Shown: piece after piece, positions 6,510-7,629 of the stretch
Numbering within the stretch: the stretch's first letter is position 1
How the letters are laid out: each line of letters begins with the position of its first letter
DNA from: Thermoproteota archaeon
GTDB taxonomy: Archaea > Thermoproteota > Bathyarchaeia > Bathyarchaeales > Bathycorpusculaceae
Direction: 5' to 3'
Length of the DNA: 7,629 nucleotides
Assembly: GCA_012511995.1 (NCBI GenBank)
Contig: JAAZFA010000007.1
Coordinates: forward strand, 1-7,629
The notes under the pieces: generated by a model
What the model was told of the DNA's origin: nothing
Databases searched by the model: none
Seen by the model: the letters and a program-made list of their open reading frames with translations, nothing else
Translations under genes and position numbers: made by a program

Positions 6510-6834
6510 TTATGGGCTCTGTCCGGAATGGTCTGCAGACTGTTTCAGAATAGGAACCCTTTGTTCTAGTAACTGCTTAAAGTGAAAGCTGAAAATACCC
6601 TATGATGAATACAAAGTCTGTTCCAGCATCGAAATAGGCGCCGGCTTTTGAGGTAACATGGAGTTTCTGGGCTGCATAGCTGTCGATTAAGTCTGTTATC
6701 TGAGAGAAGTCGAATACTAAAATGCACAGAACTGTATTGCCGATGCTGTAGTAATAAAGGAAAATGGGCAGGGTTGCAAGACGAATTGCACTGGTACCCG
6801 ATGGAAAAAGGCTTTCATGTTCATTGCTTAAACC
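6510..6834 (-). pseudogene. Truncated, frameshifted CDP-alcohol phosphatidyltransferase relic
   Basis: CDP-alcohol phosphatidyltransferases are membrane enzymes that make phospholipid head groups (in archaea, archaetidyl-serine, -glycerol or -inositol-phosphate). A minus-strand frame open from 6834 to TAA at 6577-6579 (85 codons) contains AIRLATLPIFLYYYSIG, a hydrophobic segment, and then TDLIDSYAAQ, KLHVTSKAGAYFDAGTDFVF. This tracks the family signature D-x2-D-G-x2-A-R-x8-G-x3-D-x3-D residue by residue, with two lesions: DG has become DS and AR has become AQ. No start codon opens the frame, which begins just after a TAA at 6835-6837. Near 6596 the sense moves to another frame (IFSFHFKQLLEQRVPIL) ending at TAA 6510-6512. 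Only about 115 codons remain of a family usually near 190-200, so the later membrane helices are missing. A dead gene is much more likely than a working one. Confidence 0.7.
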
Positions 6835-6932
6835 TTAGGTGTTAATTTTACTGTTTATTCTTGTAGTAGGCTAATGTTGCGTTGGTTTCTAAATGAGGTT
6901 ATCGCTTGGATTGCTGTGTCTCTTGAACTTCA

Positions 6933-6950
6933 TTCGACAAATTTGTCGAA
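6933..6950. repeat. Perfect 18-base palindrome, repeat copy 1
   Basis: TTCGACAAATTTGTCGAA is its own reverse complement. It is followed by AAATC and a run of nine G (6955-6963), then TAGTATAATTT and TTGTTATGGTGGATTAG (6981-6997). It forms the first unit of the 87-bp tandem repeat. It could be a dimeric protein-binding site or an RNA hairpin. Confidence 0.7.
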
Positions 6951-7020
6951 AATCGGGGGGGGGTAGTATAATTTCAATTTTTGTTATGGTGGATTAGCTT
7001 TTTTGAATTTGGAAAAAAGT

Positions 7021-7036
7021 GTGACAAATCTGTCAC
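7021..7036. repeat. Palindrome of repeat copy 2, with compensating changes
   Basis: GTGACAAATCTGTCAC has 6-bp arms around AATC. It lies exactly 87 bases after the matching part of copy 1, is followed by AAAAAC and six G (7043-7048), and then by the identical TTGTTATGGTGGATTAG (7068-7084). The outer pairs changed on both sides together (C-G to T-A, T-A to G-C), so symmetry has been kept. Confidence 0.65.
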
Positions 7037-7080
7037 AAAAACGGGGGGTATCATAGAGTTTTAGTCCTTGTTATGGTGGA

Positions 7081-7380
7081 TTAGTCTTTTGGAGTTCTGA
7101 GTACACATAGCTTTCTGTAGGTGTCGAACCTGTTACTGGGGTACCTTTTACTGCGGTCATGTTTGGCTGATAGTGAGACGTTGTGGTGTTTAAAAACAAA
7201 AATGTGGTTTTAACTAACTATTTTCTGGTGACTAAATTGTTCTGTGGAGATAATCATACGTTGATGCGTTGAATTCCAGTATCTATAACCGTTGAATATG
7301 GTTACTTGTCCCTTTGCTCTTTGGTTAACATAAGCTATCGGATAGCTTGCAATTATTATATGGAGTGCATAGCAAGTGTA
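7081..7380 (-). pseudogene. Possible decayed gene of unknown family
   Basis: Reading leftward, a frame open from 7380 to TAA at 7210-7212 gives 56 residues with a protein-like look (IAYVNQRAKGQVTIFNGYRY, then WNSTHQRMIISTEQFSHQ). From there a second frame stays open to TAA at 7081-7083 (KHHNVSLSAKHDRSKRYPSN, then RFDTYRKLCVLRTPKD). There is no credible start codon, and the two parts would need one frameshift to join. I do not recognise the family. AT-rich DNA yields such stretches by chance at a modest rate, so this is a weak call. Confidence 0.25.
7332..7348. repeat. 17-base inverted repeat
   Basis: AAGCTATC and GATAGCTT are perfect inverted arms separated by a single G. It is followed by the AT-rich AATTATTATATGG. 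It could be an operator or hairpin, but it also falls within the possible decayed reading frame on the minus strand. Confidence 0.4.
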
Positions 7381-7384
7381 CTAA

Positions 7385-7629
7385 ATGACTTCTGAGAGTT
7401 ACACATAACTTGATTGAAAAATAATTTGTCTAGCCCTGAAAAGCTATTTAGCTACACTGCAAAAACCGATAAAACGCCAACGAATCTATGGTGCGTTTAA
7501 CAGAACAGGACACATTGAACAAGAATCTAATGGTTACAGTGCATTAAGGAGACCAAATCGTGGGAAAATACATAGAACTGTAGACTCTGATTAGCGGATA
7601 TGGTAGTGAGAGCAGGATGGTGCAGATTA
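7385..7629. other. Right-edge stretch without an intact gene
   Basis: The only notable content is a plus-strand frame open from 7418 to TAG at 7592-7594, without an ATG, encoding among others RIYGAFNRTGHIEQESNGYS and LRRPNRGKIHR. It looks protein-like but matches no family I know, and it may be a gene fragment or chance. No RNA gene, terminal repeat or attachment site was seen. Confidence 0.25.

Larger units (their letters stand above)
6921..7100. repeat. Two-unit tandem repeat of 87 bp
   Basis: Units share, in order, a palindrome, a C-plus-G-run, an AT-rich spacer, an identical 17-mer (6981-6997 and 7068-7084) and a TTTTGRAKTT-like end (7002-7010 and 7088-7096). The offset is 87 at both the palindromes and the 17-mers. 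A weaker third echo (GGTTATCGCTTGGATTGCTG, 6897-6916) may be a worn earlier unit. No credible gene overlaps the array. Confidence 0.6.

Noticed and set aside
6955..6963. Nine-G run as a G-quadruplex
   Set aside because: A single G-run without three neighbouring runs cannot form an ordinary intramolecular quadruplex. It is kept only as part of the repeat unit.
6880..6966. Short plus-strand frame (MLRWFLNEVIAWIAVSLELH and about ten more residues) running into the palindrome and G-run
   Set aside because: It is too short, has no clear start signal, and its end is made of the repeat unit; chance is likelier.
7120..7130. Minus-strand GGTTCGACACC resembling a tRNA T-loop
   Set aside because: The flanking arms pair for only about three bases, and no acceptor, D or anticodon arm is found at the right distance.
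1..7629. CRISPR array, defence operon, insertion sequence ends, or rRNA/tRNA genes
   Set aside because: I looked for regularly spaced repeats, transposase motifs, terminal inverted repeats with target duplications and tRNA arms, and found none that hold.

Overview
The window looks archaeal. Several genes have TATA-like boxes (TTTATAAC, CTTTAAATATTT, TTTTATATA, CATATTTAAG) at or near the spacing expected of archaeal promoters. At least two starts fit leaderless transcripts, starts with strong bacterial-type Shine-Dalgarno sites are absent, and gene ends carry plain T-rich tracts. The DNA is AT-rich. The mix of a divergent isopropylmalate-synthase-like enzyme, a BioB-like radical SAM protein and a MarC protein would suit a Bathyarchaeia/TACK-type archaeon, but that placement is an impression from the sequence, not a test.

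Layout. At the left edge, on the minus strand, lies the N-terminal part of a flavodoxin-like protein that runs out of the window. It is divergent from a plus-strand gene for a predicted TIM-barrel, glycoside-hydrolase-like protein with a CxCxxC motif (446-1357). A MarC-family six-helix membrane protein follows (1413-2021). A gene-poor stretch of about 0.9 kb (2022-2949) holds what appears to be a broken minus-strand gene for a small membrane-anchored protein with a PepSY-like end. Next come a Lys-rich coiled-coil protein (2950-3804) and an HMGL-like acyltransferase related to isopropylmalate/homocitrate synthases (4095-5411). The latter converges with a BioB-like radical SAM enzyme on the minus strand (5427-6461). 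The last 1.2 kb has no intact gene. It contains a truncated, frameshifted CDP-alcohol phosphatidyltransferase relic, a two-copy (possibly three-copy) tandem repeat of 87 bp built around a covarying palindrome and a G-run, and further short open stretches that look like worn gene remains.

How the genes work together. Nothing links the intact genes into one pathway. Most appear to be single-gene transcription units with their own promoters; only the barrel gene and marC, 55 bases apart, could share a transcript. The most unusual parts are the covarying palindrome repeat, the two decayed minus-strand genes, and the convergent 3' ends where each gene's Lys-rich tail supplies the T-rich terminator of the other. 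I did not find a defence system, CRISPR array, tRNA or rRNA.
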